Assembly (NCBI GenBank): GCA_900299555.1
Contig: OODV01000366.1
Span: 1-40,941, forward strand
Direction of reading: 5' to 3'
DNA from: an uncultured Endozoicomonas sp.
GTDB taxonomy: Bacteria > Pseudomonadota > Gammaproteobacteria > Pseudomonadales > Endozoicomonadaceae
Length of the DNA stretch: 40,941 bases
Positions 1 to 7,933 of the stretch are shown piece after piece. Position 1 is the stretch's first letter, and every line of letters begins with the position of its first letter. The notes below the pieces were generated by a model. It saw only the letters and a list, made by a program, of their open reading frames with translations. It was not told the origin of the DNA and made no database searches. The position numbers were made by a program, and so were the translations under genes.

Positions 1-39
1 AGGAAAGAGATCTGGAAGGAAAAGTTCATAGCCTGAATT

Positions 40-83
40 TGACCTGACAGACACCCTCTTGAAAATCGGTAACTGTCAGGTCA
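40..83. repeat. Inverted repeat downstream of the sigma-54 activator gene
   Basis: TGACCTGACAG at 40-50 is repeated as its exact reverse complement at 73-83, separated by 22 bases. It begins about 18 bp past the stop codon of the minus-strand regulator gene. It could be a transcript-end hairpin, but there is no T-run on the minus strand and the loop is long, so the role is uncertain. Confidence 0.5.
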
Positions 84-101
84 GGTCTGAACTTCTACAG
101 A

Positions 102-1898
102 TTATCCGTTAAATAATTCATTTACTTCGTATTCAAGATTATACTTCTTTATCTTACGATACAGTGTGGCGATACCTATTCCCAGTTCATCTGCCACACG
201 CTGCTTACCCTCGTGTTCTCCAAAAGAATTTAGCGCCCTTCTTATCAGGTTCTTTTCCATTCTTTCCAGATTAAAAGCTTCCTGATTCTGCATAATTGAT
301 TGAACATCATTAGTATAAGTATCAAACTCTGATAACAGAGAAGAAGCACTTTGCTTTTGAATATTTGCAGGTAGTAAATCTACGGTTACCGACTCTCCGG
401 GCTCAGCCATATTCACCAGATACTCGATAGTGTTCGCCAGTTCCCGAACATTACCAGGCCAGGACCACATAGCCAGAGCATCCATTGCCTCCATGGTTAT
501 TTCTGGTTTAGCCACCCCAAGAGCCAGAGCATGCTTTTTCAAAAAGAAATCGACAAGCATGGCAACATCACCAGCCCGATCGCGCAGCGGTGGTAACTCC
601 AGCGGAATCACATTCAGGCGGTAAAACAGGTCTTCCCGGAATTTTTTTGCACTGACCAGACTCTCAAAATTCTGATGCGTAGCTGAAATAACCCGGATAT
701 CAACAGGTATCACATTGGAGGCGCCTACCGGAATGATTTCCCTGCGATCCAGAACTCGGAGCAGCTTTGCCTGCAGATGCAGAGGCATATCACCAATTTC
801 ATCCAAAAAGAGGGTACCGCCATCAGCCTTTTTCACCAGACCTTCCCGCCCCTGGTTAGATGCCCCGGTAAATGCTCCCCTGGCATAGCCGAACAGTTCA
901 CTCTCCAGCAGCTGTTCAGGGATAGCTGCACAGTTAATGGCAACAAATGGCTGGTCTGCACGGTTGCCAGACTCATGAATCATACGCGCCACGACTTCTT
1001 TACCCGAACCGCTTTCTCCACGGATCAGCACACTGGAAGGACTGGATGCAATTCGTACAATCTGTTGACGTAGCTTATTGACGGCGGGAGAGCTCCCAAC
1101 CATTTCTGTTCGATTACCAGAAAGAGGTTTTACACCTTGCACAGAAAATTGTGCCCGGAGCACAAGGAAACGGCGCTCATCCAGTATCAGCATACGACCG
1201 GGCAGAATCTTCTCCTGATCGCCTACCTGAATAATAAACTCTTCCTGTTGATGGTTACCTTCCTTAGTTCTCCCGAAAGGCCTTACCTGAACACCATTGA
1301 TCCGGCTATTGGACTCCACACCCAGTAACTTCCGGGCAGCAGCATTCATATGCTGGCATACTCCCTTGCTATCCAGCTCCAGCAACCCTTCAACCAAGTC
1401 TTCCCCGACTTCCTTGAGCATCAATTCACTGCGGCGAACCTTATCGTGATAGATACTCTCCATGGTTTTGGCAATAAACAGCTGTGCCGTGTTTTCAATG
1501 GATTCAATATAGAAGTCGATGTTACCCAGTAGTTTTTCCCGCTGCTCTTCGCTGAAACAGACAAGGCTGATCACGCCAATACAGTCACCGTGAAAGATAA
1601 CCGGAACACCAAGAAACGCTTTTTCCCTGCAACCCACGCGCCGGCTGCACATCAGACATTCCGGATCCTGACCGGAACGCTCAATCACTTTATGACGACG
1701 AGTGCTGATGACAGACTTGAAGGCATTGGTCCCAGTGGTCAGCGGACGACCAAGATTACTGGAGTAGGGCCCCGTACCAGCAATCCGCACCAGATTGTCA
1801 TCCACCACTTCCACATCCAGATTCAACATTCTGGACAGAACCTGTACAAAACGGAGCACAGTAGACTGGATGGACATCAAGCGGGATGTGGACTGCAT
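102..1898 (-). CDS. ygeV: Sigma-54 dependent transcriptional activator, YgeV type
   Basis: 598-residue bacterial enhancer-binding protein (E. coli YgeV is about 592). The N-terminal sensory region contains VEVVDDNLVRIAGTG and a cysteine cluster C81-x2-C84-x5-C90 followed by REKAFLGVPVI; both resemble E. coli YgeV as I remember it. A PAS-like segment follows. The AAA+ domain has Walker A GESGSGKE, the sigma-54 contact loop GAFTGA and Walker B GGTLFLDEIGD. A Fis-type helix-turn-helix (KQRVADELGIGIATLYRKIK) is at the C-terminus. The ATG at 1898 has no strong ribosome-binding site, and the next Met (1877) has none either. In E. coli the gene sits in the ygeW-xdh purine cluster, and here it lies 6 kb from ygeW, whose upstream region carries a sigma-54-like promoter. 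It is therefore the likely activator of that operon. The effector ligand cannot be read from sequence; the cysteines suggest a metal, Fe-S or redox input. Confidence 0.88.
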   Translation of the reverse strand: MQSTSRLMSIQSTVLRFVQVLSRMLNLDVEVVDDNLVRIAGTGPYSSNLGRPLTTGTNAFKSVISTRRHKVIERSGQDPECLMCSRRVGCREKAFLGVPVIFHGDCIGVISLVCFSEEQREKLLGNIDFYIESIENTAQLFIAKTMESIYHDKVRRSELMLKEVGEDLVEGLLELDSKGVCQHMNAAARKLLGVESNSRINGVQVRPFGRTKEGNHQQEEFIIQVGDQEKILPGRMLILDERRFLVLRAQFSVQGVKPLSGNRTEMVGSSPAVNKLRQQIVRIASSPSSVLIRGESGSGKEVVARMIHESGNRADQPFVAINCAAIPEQLLESELFGYARGAFTGASNQGREGLVKKADGGTLFLDEIGDMPLHLQAKLLRVLDRREIIPVGASNVIPVDIRVISATHQNFESLVSAKKFREDLFYRLNVIPLELPPLRDRAGDVAMLVDFFLKKHALALGVAKPEITMEAMDALAMWSWPGNVRELANTIEYLVNMAEPGESVTVDLLPANIQKQSASSLLSEFDTYTNDVQSIMQNQEAFNLERMEKNLIRRALNSFGEHEGKQRVADELGIGIATLYRKIKKYNLEYEVNELFNG

Positions 1899-1977
1899 CT
1901 TTTGGGGTCTTCTTTTGTGATTACCCCTTTATTGTCCATTTCAGAAAGGATCAGTGCCTTGAGCCAGAGCAGTATTT

Positions 1978-3081
1978 TTATTGAAGGCCTTGAACTGCCT
2001 CCCATTTTTTAGGAATAAATAGTACTGCCTCATCTCGGAGCGCAAATGACTTACTTCTATATGCCTCAATTACTTCAGGGTCATACTGCTCCAACAGTTC
2101 TTTATGGAATGTTTCTGAACCTGTTAACCATACTCCTGCAAAGGGTCTTCTCAGACCGATAAACAAGATTGGACCACGGCACGCCCAAGCATCTAATATG
2201 TCTAAATCATTAGGATCACTGATAACTCCACCTTGTATCTCCCGATCACCTGGCGGCCAGGAAACAACTAGAAATGCAGCTTGTCTATTGTTTCTTATGG
2301 CAGAAACAGCATCCATTTCCAGTACATCAACGCCAATGCAATGAGTGGCCTCTGAGACAATATGTTGATGGGTTTTAAAGTTATCCGTCGCTTTCACTTT
2401 TAGTTCATAATTTTCATTAAGAAAATGAGAAAGTGCTCCCTGACCTGCCATTATCTCAAGCCCTTCACCTGAGAACTCTCGTGAGAATTTAGCCCTTAGC
2501 TTATCAACAGCAATTCCCATCCAAGCTTTTGAAGGTACAAAATACAGGCCGAAATCATCCTCTAACTTTGATTTTTCCCCCTCAAGATACCTTAGCAGAC
2601 CAAATATGTAGATATTTCCTACATCAAGAGCCTTAATTCTCTGCCACTTATCTTCAGAAAGCCGGTATGTATAGTCAGACGGTAAATTACCCGCCCTTAG
2701 TTGCTGATAGTAATCAGCATTGTTATCAGCAATCCCTTTAACACTCATGATATCCTGATAAGTAGCTGCACTTATTGCGTTAAGCCCTCGTCGTGCCTCT
2801 TCGTACTCATCAACATTGCAATCCCCATACATTTCATTGATGTAGCATTCTTGTAAACTTTCAGCCTCTTCACTGAGTTCACTTGCTGTTATTTGCCAAC
2901 TGAATAAAGGCTTGTGTTCTAGAGCCTCAGAATTAGATGAATCACCTTCCAAGCTATTTGACAGTTGAGTAGCTAATTCATCCGAGGACAACTCCCTGAC
3001 TGGCTTATTCCTTATTAACGGCGGCCCTGAATCAGATGTAAAGTAACTCCATATACGAGAGAAGACACTCCCTACAGACAT
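1978..3081 (-). CDS. Methyltransferase-like protein of unknown function
   Basis: 367 residues from the ATG at 3081, preferred because GAGGAG and AGGGG lie just upstream; longer readings would begin at ATG 3141 or TTG 3162 without such a signal. The first 80 residues are polar and low in complexity. The C-terminal half looks like a Rossmann S-adenosylmethionine fold: EIMAGQGALSHFL (about 209-221) matches motif I, an acidic ATDN (about 231-234) follows the next strand, and VVSWPPGD (about 272-279) sits where amino- and N-methyltransferases carry a (D/N/S)PP(Y/W) motif. No named family was recognised. It sits between ygeV and mocA on the same strand but is not an expected member of the purine cluster. 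The methyltransferase assignment is inferred from motifs only. Confidence 0.6.
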   Translation of the reverse strand: MSVGSVFSRIWSYFTSDSGPPLIRNKPVRELSSDELATQLSNSLEGDSSNSEALEHKPLFSWQITASELSEEAESLQECYINEMYGDCNVDEYEEARRGLNAISAATYQDIMSVKGIADNNADYYQQLRAGNLPSDYTYRLSEDKWQRIKALDVGNIYIFGLLRYLEGEKSKLEDDFGLYFVPSKAWMGIAVDKLRAKFSREFSGEGLEIMAGQGALSHFLNENYELKVKATDNFKTHQHIVSEATHCIGVDVLEMDAVSAIRNNRQAAFLVVSWPPGDREIQGGVISDPNDLDILDAWACRGPILFIGLRRPFAGVWLTGSETFHKELLEQYDPEVIEAYRSKSFALRDEAVLFIPKKWEAVQGLQ

Positions 3082-3237
3082 ACCCCTATAGCTCCTCAAT
3101 ATTAATGCTTCGAATAAAAGTGAAACCTCAATCGCTGACATTAATATCGAAGATGAGTTCAATTGTTTTCACAGATATTCAATTCGGTTAACTGCCAGTT
3201 ATTGACCCAAGTCACGGACAGCCAATGCGCATCATTG

Positions 3238-3870
3238 TCATGCTAATTGCAGCTGCTGGTAGCGTTCTGGCGTATCGATATCCTGATGAATGGCATCGGT
3301 ACCAACCGAGATAAAACGGTGGGGGCCTGCCATCAACAGAGATCTCATCCGTGAGTCAGAAGGAGCATTCAGGACTGCCTCAAATGCACTGCGATGCAAA
3401 AGGACCGGGTGACCTGGTTGCTCATCAGCAGCACTTACGACTGGAAAGAGGGTATCAAAATCCCGTTGTCGCCAGAGTTCAGAAAATACGGTGGGAGGAA
3501 TCAGCGGCATATCACCATGGGTGATGAACAGATAGTCCGTTTCACAGTGACTGATACCCGCTTGAATTGAACTGAAAAGCCCAAGTGAGTAAGCCTGATT
3601 GTGAACCAGCTTAATTCTGGGGTGATTCTCATATCGCGAGTGAATTTCTTCACCTCGGTAGCCCGTCACAAGAATAACCCGCTGGCAGGAACAGAGCGCA
3701 TTGGCAATGCTGCAGTCAAGAATGGTCTCACTGTCATCCAGCTCTTTATTTGACTCTTTGTTCGATTCCCTGCTGGAGAAGGGCAGCATCATTTTCCAGC
3801 GCCCCATTCGTGATGAGAGCCCTGCTGCTGTGATCAGGCAATCCACAGACTTGGTTAAATCCGCTGACAT
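3238..3870 (-). CDS. mocA: Molybdenum cofactor cytidylyltransferase (MocA/YgfJ-like)
   Basis: 210-residue NTP-transferase of the MobA/MocA type. The nucleotide-binding signature ITAAGLSSRMGRWKMMLP (13-30) is present, as is the HGDMPLIPP metal-binding segment. Family members transfer CMP to molybdopterin-Mo to give the cytosine dinucleotide cofactor used by xanthine-dehydrogenase-family hydroxylases. Closely related proteins beside yqeB/yqeC are tied to selenium-dependent hydroxylases. A short ESNKESNKE direct repeat is inserted after the signature, in a region that is variable in the family. The ATG at 3870 has GAGG 8 bp upstream. It diverges from yqeC with only 33 bp between start codons, so the two promoters must overlap coding DNA. 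It probably supplies cofactor to XdhABC 10 kb away. Confidence 0.82.
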   Translation of the reverse strand: MSADLTKSVDCLITAAGLSSRMGRWKMMLPFSSRESNKESNKELDDSETILDCSIANALCSCQRVILVTGYRGEEIHSRYENHPRIKLVHNQAYSLGLFSSIQAGISHCETDYLFITHGDMPLIPPTVFSELWRQRDFDTLFPVVSAADEQPGHPVLLHRSAFEAVLNAPSDSRMRSLLMAGPHRFISVGTDAIHQDIDTPERYQQLQLA

Positions 3871-3903
3871 AGTGAAGGCCTCATCGATTCAAGGGAGAGT
3901 TTC

Positions 3904-4722
3904 ATGTACAAATTTCCAGATAGCCTGTCATGGATAAACCCGGAAAAAGACCGCATTATTGCGGCAACCGGTGCCGGAGGAAAGACCAGCTGCCTGGAAT
4001 ACCTTGCTCTTCAGCTAAAGCAGTTAGGGCATAAAGTACTGCTGACCACAACGACACGAATCTTCCGGCCATCTCCAGCCGGCTTTGGTCAATATATAGA
4101 CCGGCTGATAGAAAGTAATGTTCTTGAACAGGCAGGAATCGAACCCAGGGCGTCATCAATCACGTTAGCAGGCTTCCCAGACGAGAACCCTGAAAAACTG
4201 AAGGGACTTTCTCCAACCGCTATTCAGCAACTGATCAAACTCGATATATACGACAATATTCTTATAGAGGCCGATGGCTCCAGACGGCGCCCATTAAAAG
4301 CTCCTAGAGATGATGAGCCAGTTCTGCCTGACGGCTGCCAGATCATTATAGGTGTGACCGGCTGGAATGGTATCTCTAATCCTGTCAGCCCACAGAATAT
4401 TCACCGCTGGGAACAGTTCGTCAATATTACCGGGTTGTCTGAAGGTGAAAGACCAACCCCCAGAACCCTGTTTCTACTACTTAATGACAAGCATGGCCTT
4501 TTCAAAAATGCACCAGCCAGTGCATGCAAGGTCTGGCTAATCAATCAGGTAGACCAGCTTTCAGACCGTACATGTGCCAGAAAATTTATCGCATCGGTGC
4601 AATGCCTTTCACCACCACTTCATCACTATGTCATTAGCAGTTTCCAGAGCCAGTCAGCCCCATTTGTAGAGGGTGTCACCTGGAAAACTGAATCATCTGA
4701 GAATAATCATTTAATTTTATAA
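3904..4722 (+). CDS. yqeC: Selenium-dependent molybdenum hydroxylase accessory protein YqeC
   Basis: 272-residue protein with an N-terminal P-loop-like motif, AATGAGGKTSCLEYLA (about 21-36), followed by VLLTTTTRIFRP and, later, ILIEADGSRRRPLKAP. This pattern is typical of the YqeC family, which accompanies selenium-dependent molybdenum hydroxylases; its biochemical step is unresolved, although a nucleotide-dependent role in cofactor handling is usually assumed. The start is supported by AGGGAGAG immediately upstream. yqeB follows after 12 bp, so the two are surely co-transcribed. Length is slightly above the E. coli protein (about 256). Confidence 0.85.
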   Translation: MYKFPDSLSWINPEKDRIIAATGAGGKTSCLEYLALQLKQLGHKVLLTTTTRIFRPSPAGFGQYIDRLIESNVLEQAGIEPRASSITLAGFPDENPEKLKGLSPTAIQQLIKLDIYDNILIEADGSRRRPLKAPRDDEPVLPDGCQIIIGVTGWNGISNPVSPQNIHRWEQFVNITGLSEGERPTPRTLFLLLNDKHGLFKNAPASACKVWLINQVDQLSDRTCARKFIASVQCLSPPLHHYVISSFQSQSAPFVEGVTWKTESSENNHLIL

Positions 4723-4734
4723 TGGGGGAAACCA

Positions 4735-6360
4735 ATGAACATTTTTGCAGAAGCGGCTCGACTCTATGAACAGAACACCCCTTTTGCTTTAGCTTCAATT
4801 ATAGAAACCAAAGGCTCTGCTCCCCGTCATGATGCCATACTTCTCGTTCAGGAAGATGGCCGGACCCAGGGCACCATTGGTGGCGGTATGATTGAGCGGC
4901 ATGTGATCAATGAAGCCATTGATGCATTGAAGGAAGGTCGCTCAAGAGTGATAAAAGGCAGTATGTCCAGAACTGGCAAAGATGCCATGGATATGGACTG
5001 CGGTGGAACCATGACCGTACATATTGATGTGCAGGGCATCCGCCCGGATATGCTATTAATCGGTGGGGGTCATGTGAACCGTGCGGTGGCAAAGCTGGCA
5101 TCCGAGCTGGGTTATCGGATTACCGTTGCAGACTCATGGGAACCCAACCTGAATGCAAAGCTGTTTCCACCCAATACTCAACTCATCCTGGGAGAGACTA
5201 TTCAGGATGCCATCGATCAAGTGACCATTCGGGACAATACACAGGTCATCATTGCAACCAACCATGAAGACACAGCCGCATTACCTGCCATTCTTAAAAG
5301 TCCTGCCCGACATATCGGCCAACTGGCCAGTCGTCGCAAGGTAGAAACGCTTCATGATAAATGCCTTGAACTCGGAATCAGCGAAGCGCGTTTTCAAGAG
5401 GTTCGCACCCCGGTAGGCCTGGATATTGGAGCAGAAAGCCCGGAAGAAATTGCGGTCAGTATTATGGGGGAGATTCTAGCACTTTCTCGTGGAAAGACTT
5501 TGGGAAAAAATGGTGGAAAGCCAGCAATACTCTCTTCTGCAGACAATGGTCATGATAACCTTGTGGTCATCCGGGGAGCCGGTGACCTGGCATCCGGTAC
5601 GGCTGTCAAACTGCATAACAGTGGCTATAAAGTGGTCATGCTGGATCTGCCAAAACCAACGGTGATTCGTACCAATGTTTCTTTTGCCGGTGCTCTACTG
5701 AACGAGAGTGGCCAGATAACCGTTGAGGGCATCACTGCACGCAAGGCACGATCCGTTGCTGATGCACTGAGAATCATCAATGATGGTCATATTCCGATTA
5801 TGGCCGACGCGGATGGGCAGACACTTCGCCAGTTTAAACCTGCAGTTCTGGTTGATGGCATTCTGGCCAAACAAAACCTTGGAACCCATCGAAAAATGGC
5901 ACCGGTGACCATTGCTCTTGGCCCTGGATTTAATGCTGGACAGGATGTGGATGCCGTTATCGAGACCTGCCGGGGTCATAACCTGGCCAGAATCATTTAC
6001 CAGGGAGAAGCTGAACCCAATACCGGAAAGCCTGGCACTATTATGGGCTACGCAGAAGAGAGAGTATTACGGGCTCCCTGTGCCGGTCAAGTTACCCCAG
6101 AAGTAGCCATTGGTGAGCTGGTCGAAGAAGGACAGGTCGTTGCAAACATCAGTACAGAGAGTGGAAGCCAGCCAGTGATTACCCGGATTGGAGGTAAGGT
6201 TCGGGGTATGATCAGCACAGGATCTGAAGTTACTCCAGGTTTCAAAATTGGTGATATTGATCCCCGCGGAACCAGTGTTGACCATGCAACCGTTTCTGAT
6301 AAAGCCCGTGCGATTGCCGGCGGGGTTCTGGAAGCGATACTAAAACTATCAATGTCTTGA
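4735..6360 (+). CDS. yqeB: Selenium-dependent molybdenum cofactor biosynthesis protein YqeB (XdhC-domain fusion)
   Basis: 541 residues, the same length as E. coli YqeB. The N-terminal part is an XdhC/CoxI-like module: GSAPRHDAILLVQEDGRTQG, GTIGGGMIE and then a Rossmann segment LLIGGGHVNRAVAKLASELGY (about 106-126). The C-terminal part starts near residue 277 with a second dinucleotide-type motif VIRGAGDLASGTAVKLHNSG and continues to the end as the YqeB-specific domain. Proteins of this type are thought to mature or load the modified (selenium-containing) molybdenum cofactor for hydroxylases such as XdhABC downstream. The start has GGGGGAAACC upstream. The gene is followed after 10 bp by a palindromic repeat that also follows hyuA. 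Confidence 0.87.
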   Translation: MNIFAEAARLYEQNTPFALASIIETKGSAPRHDAILLVQEDGRTQGTIGGGMIERHVINEAIDALKEGRSRVIKGSMSRTGKDAMDMDCGGTMTVHIDVQGIRPDMLLIGGGHVNRAVAKLASELGYRITVADSWEPNLNAKLFPPNTQLILGETIQDAIDQVTIRDNTQVIIATNHEDTAALPAILKSPARHIGQLASRRKVETLHDKCLELGISEARFQEVRTPVGLDIGAESPEEIAVSIMGEILALSRGKTLGKNGGKPAILSSADNGHDNLVVIRGAGDLASGTAVKLHNSGYKVVMLDLPKPTVIRTNVSFAGALLNESGQITVEGITARKARSVADALRIINDGHIPIMADADGQTLRQFKPAVLVDGILAKQNLGTHRKMAPVTIALGPGFNAGQDVDAVIETCRGHNLARIIYQGEAEPNTGKPGTIMGYAEERVLRAPCAGQVTPEVAIGELVEEGQVVANISTESGSQPVITRIGGKVRGMISTGSEVTPGFKIGDIDPRGTSVDHATVSDKARAIAGGVLEAILKLSMS

Positions 6361-6735
6361 GATTACTTTTTGAACCATGGAGATCACAACGTTCACAGAG
6401 GAAAAGCATTTCTTTGTGTTCTTCGTGATCTCCATGGTTCAATCAGTCTACTCAAAGCAGATACACATCCCTGATTTAATCCATACCCCCATTCCACTAT
6501 AAATTGCTCTTGTTATTTCCCTCATCAATAAACCCAGTGACATTCTGAAGCTCTGCTATGCTGATCATGCAGTCAGTGAACAGCTGTATCTATAAAACTG
6601 CCATCACCTGAATACCAGGTTGAAAAATAGTGCTCTCTTTTTTACAAAAATTTTTAATAAGAGTGCTTCATGGCTGTCTAAATACAAAATGTTTAAACAC
6701 AAGGCTTTGTAACACAACAAAAGACAGGTAGCTGT
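6361..6735. other. Intergenic region with palindromic repeat copy 1
   Basis: 375 bp between yqeB and the coiled-coil gene. It opens with the palindromic repeat (6371-6441). The remaining roughly 290 bp are AT-rich, with no ORF longer than about 20 codons and no recognisable RNA gene. The coiled-coil gene's promoter must be in the last part. Confidence 0.6.
6371..6441. repeat. Dispersed palindromic repeat, copy 1
   Basis: TGAACCATGGAGATCAC (6371-6387) pairs perfectly with GTGATCTCCATGGTTCA (6425-6441). The symmetry continues imperfectly inward, giving arms of about 33 bp. It starts 10 bp after the yqeB stop codon. The outer arm resembles the second copy at 13260-13317, with consensus TGAACCA(Y)(R)(R)AGATCAC. 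It is not followed by a T-run, so it is more likely a REP/MITE-like hairpin than a simple terminator. Confidence 0.75.
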
Positions 6736-7317
6736 ATGTCGCTAGAAACAAGAGTTGAGATGCTGGAGAAGCAACACCAGTCCCTCTACAACACGATTCA
6801 TGGCCTGGTGAAAGCGATGGCGGATATCAAACACATCGCGCTTAAAAACCAGCATGAAATCATTGGCGTCAAAGTCAATATGTCGGGCATTCAGACAGAA
6901 GTTACCGGCGTTAAGGAAGATGTCTCCGAACTGGCTCAGGCCACACTGTCTGGCTTTGAGCGCACCAGCGAGTTAATGGATAACACCCACAAAATTCTGG
7001 ATGATATCAGCGAGCATCTGGACACCATTAATGGACGGCTCGATGAAACCAACAAACTGGTAGATTTTACCCATGAGCGTGTAGACGAAACCTATGAGCG
7101 GCTGAATGAAACTAATGAACGCCTTGGTGAAAATAATGAGCGCCTTGATGAAACCAATGAGCGGCTGGATGAAAATAATGAACGCCTCAGTAGTAATAAT
7201 GAATGGTTAGGTGGCATTAACCAGCGCCTTGAAGGTGTAGAAAGTCAGATTAAAGAAGTCCGCAAAGATATTCTCACCCTGGGACAGATGATCAAGCACC
7301 GCTTACCCGATAAATAA
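6736..7317 (+). CDS. Coiled-coil protein with tandem heptad repeats
   Basis: 193-residue hydrophilic protein with no signal peptide or membrane segment. It is predicted almost wholly helical. Residues about 113-168 form roughly eight 7-residue units of the form (N/Y/H)ERL(D/N/G)E(T/N), encoded by a 21-bp DNA repeat, so unit number can change by slippage. The first half (ALKNQHEIIGVKVNMSGIQTEVTGVKEDVSELA) also shows spaced hydrophobics typical of a coiled coil. The ATG is preceded by ACAGGTAG. It lies between yqeB and ygeW on the same strand but far from both (375 and 616 bp), so it is probably its own transcript. No enzymatic function is visible; scaffolding or oligomerisation is a guess. Confidence 0.75.
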   Translation: MSLETRVEMLEKQHQSLYNTIHGLVKAMADIKHIALKNQHEIIGVKVNMSGIQTEVTGVKEDVSELAQATLSGFERTSELMDNTHKILDDISEHLDTINGRLDETNKLVDFTHERVDETYERLNETNERLGENNERLDETNERLDENNERLSSNNEWLGGINQRLEGVESQIKEVRKDILTLGQMIKHRLPDK

Positions 7318-7933
7318 GCAGCTTTATATCACTCTATTACCTATAGCAGGCTATATACCCGCCGCCTTAGCAGCTGCTACTTATTGCCTGCATTTGCTCA
7401 CTGGAGCACCAGCCCTGCCCTGTCACTTAGTGTGTCTAAGCTCCCGGGGCCTCTCTCACTTGCCTCCGTATAGCAACTTCAGAGCCTGAAACATATACCA
7501 ATCTGTCTGATTAAGGCAAAGCTGGTGTCAATCTGATTATCACCTCGGCAAATTATTATCAAACTGATAGATCAAAACGAACCACGGCCGCTTTTTCTCC
7601 TTCCCAGAAATTGTGTCAGATCAGTTTTCTATTTATAAAAAGTAGTGATTACAACTGTATTTTTCTCAAACTGTTTTCCATATCCCTCGATTATCAAAGG
7701 CTGTAGGCATACAAACGGATATAACTCATCAAATTTCCTCACGGTTCATCCTTTTTTCACCACCGGTTCACAAAAGTTGGCACGCAAGTTGGCTATTAAA
7801 AGATACCAGTTAGCCATCTGACTGATTTATCAGGGCCGCCTCTTCAACCGCGCCAGACTCAGTCAATTAATAACCCCAGATCCGATAGCACTGTCTTCGC
7901 TCAAAGGGTCTGAAATTCAGAAAAGGAAATACC
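7318..7933. other. Long regulatory region upstream of ygeW
   Basis: 616 bp without a plausible gene. It contains the sigma-54-like promoter at 7777-7794. Further upstream, CTGATTATC (about 7533) and CTGATAGATC (about 7563) resemble CTGATTTATCAG (7822-7833), a palindrome in the untranslated leader. These may be activator or other regulator sites, but the match is too loose to call. Confidence 0.5.
7777..7794 (+). promoter_or_regulatory. Putative sigma-54 (-24/-12) promoter of the ygeW operon
   Basis: TTGGCACGCAAGTTGGCT closely matches the RpoN consensus TTGGCACG-N4-TTGC(A/T). The -24 element TTGGCACG is perfect; the -12 element is TTGGC instead of TTGC, which puts the GC one base late. Transcription would begin near 7806, leaving a leader of about 130 nt before the GTG start of ygeW. 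A sigma-54 activator gene (ygeV) is in the same cluster, which makes the call credible. Confidence 0.7.

Noticed and set aside
7318-7776. Repeated CTGAT-type words upstream of ygeW as YgeV enhancer sites
   Set aside because: Spacing and sequence are too irregular to define a dyad by eye; noted only in the regulatory region entry.
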